In this document: piece by piece, positions 63,360 through 64,000 of the stretch
Position numbering within the stretch: the first letter of the stretch is position 1
Layout: the number at the start of each line of letters is the position of its first letter
NCBI RefSeq assembly: GCF_052113205.1
Contig: NZ_JBFRCU010000017.1
Location: 31,352 to 95,351 of the forward strand
From: Inquilinus sp052113205
GTDB lineage: Bacteria > Pseudomonadota > Alphaproteobacteria > DSM-16000 > Inquilinaceae
Direction of reading: 5' to 3'
Length of the DNA stretch: 64,000 bases
Program-made: the position numbers and the translations under genes
The notes under the pieces: generated by a model
What the model was told of the DNA's origin: nothing
Seen by the model: the letters and a program-made list of their open reading frames with translations, nothing else
Database searches by the model: none

Positions 63360-64000
63360 ATGCGGATACGTGTGTTGCGGGAGCGGCGGGGTGGTGAGCG
63401 CCGGGTGGCGGCGACGGTGGACAGCGTGAAGAAGCTGGTGGCGCTGGGCGCGACGGTGGTGGTGGAGACCGGCGCCGGGCTCGGCAGCGCGGTGACGGAC
63501 GAGGCGTACCGGTCGGCGGGGGCGGAGGTGGCGCCCGATGCGGCAGCCGCTCTGGCGGGCGCGGACGTGGTGCTGAAGGTGCGTCGTCCGCTGCGGTCGG
63601 GCGAGGGCGAGGTCGACGAGCTGTCGCTGATCCCGCGCGGCGCGACCCTGATCGGTATCCTGGAGCCCTATGACGACGCCGACAGCCTGTCGGCCTATGC
63701 CGAGGCCGGGATCGAGAGCTTCGCCTTGGAGCTGGTGCCGCGGATCACGCGGGCGCAGTCGATGGACGTGCTGTCGAGCCAGGCCAACCTGGCGGGCTAC
63801 CGGGCGGTCCTGGAGGCGGCGTCGGTGTTCGGCCGGGCCTTCCCGATGATGATGACGGCGGCGGGCACGGTGCCGCCGGCGCGGGTGCTGGTGATGGGCG
63901 CGGGCGTGGCCGGGCTGCAGGCGATCGCGACGGCGCGTCGGCTGGGGGCGGTGGTGTCGGCGACCGATGTGCGCCCGGCGGCGAAGGAGCAGGTGCAGTC
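63360..64000 (+). CDS. pntA: NAD(P) transhydrogenase subunit alpha, N-terminal part
   Basis: Partial, about 213 residues, runs off the right edge. Domain I of proton-translocating transhydrogenase, which transfers hydride between NADH and NADP+. N-terminal MRIRVLRERRGGERRVAATVDSVKKL, the Q-containing ANLAGYRAV segment (about 142-150) and the NAD-binding GAGVAGLQAIATARRLGAVV (about 179-198) are present. ATG 63360 has GGGGGA nine bases upstream. It is either the split alpha-1 or the full-length alpha form; the end is not seen. Confidence 0.92.
   Translation, partial: MRIRVLRERRGGERRVAATVDSVKKLVALGATVVVETGAGLGSAVTDEAYRSAGAEVAPDAAAALAGADVVLKVRRPLRSGEGEVDELSLIPRGATLIGILEPYDDADSLSAYAEAGIESFALELVPRITRAQSMDVLSSQANLAGYRAVLEAASVFGRAFPMMMTAAGTVPPARVLVMGAGVAGLQAIATARRLGAVVSATDVRPAAKEQVQ

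Overview
The window is high-GC, gene-dense chromosomal DNA of an alphaproteobacterium. A member of the Rhodospirillales/Azospirillales type (Inquilinus-like) is my best guess, from an HpnN-type hopanoid RND protein, a LysR-controlled pca operon, many binding-protein-dependent sugar importers and several dispersed palindromic repeats. I see no rRNA, tRNA, CRISPR array, transposase or integrase. Two ambiguous bases (6719, 25053) point to a draft assembly.

Layout. 1-635: partial HpnN-like exporter. 733-7478 (minus): MFS transporter, then a sugar ABC locus read ROK regulator, binding protein, two permeases, Gfo/Idh/MocA dehydrogenase. 7684-10803: GST, GNAT, small hypothetical, DUF1579-like protein divergent from a YafY/WYL regulator. 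10882-13524: pentonate-type dehydratase (IlvD/Edd) plus a DHDPS-family enzyme. 13561-13820: a stack of three repeat families. 13841-18031 (minus): a conserved hypothetical, then an isopropylmalate-synthase-like enzyme, a ThDP enzyme and a MEKHLA protein, behind an AT-rich 425-base leader. 18457-19833: ArsR, SRPBCC, ClpP. 19939-26698 (minus): complete protocatechuate branch pcaD-C-H-G-I-J-F-B with divergent pcaQ. 27851-33216: SBP56 protein plus membrane partner, Bcr/CflA MFS, HAD phosphatase, AEC transporter. 33233-35735: Nudix hydrolase, AT-rich membrane protein, kinase-like phosphotransferase, hypothetical. About 36000-37970: AT-rich islet with a DUF3800-like protein and a membrane pentapeptide-repeat protein. 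37980-45479 (minus): glgX, a hypothetical, treY, treZ, DUF2934, which convert glycogen-type glucan to trehalose. 45991-57037 (plus): LacI regulator, LplABC-type importer, three ADP-ribosylglycohydrolase (ARH)-family proteins and a class III CoA-transferase in one tightly packed operon. 57087-63258: GH19-type lysozyme, PL5-like alginate lyase, small exported protein, SDR, GntR/FCD regulator, PanE-like reductase, CBS protein. 63360-end: partial pntA.

The best candidate for an undescribed system is 45991-57037. Its first two transport/regulator genes carry matching LacI-type palindromes, one of them perfect and inside a coding sequence. Two of the ARH proteins are long fusions to C-terminal beta-sandwich regions. 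The order suggests import and cytoplasmic cleavage of an N- or O-glycosidic compound, with a CoA-linked step on the aglycone. A second candidate is the isopropylmalate-synthase-like/ThDP/MEKHLA operon, and a third is the AT-rich DUF3800-like/pentapeptide pair.
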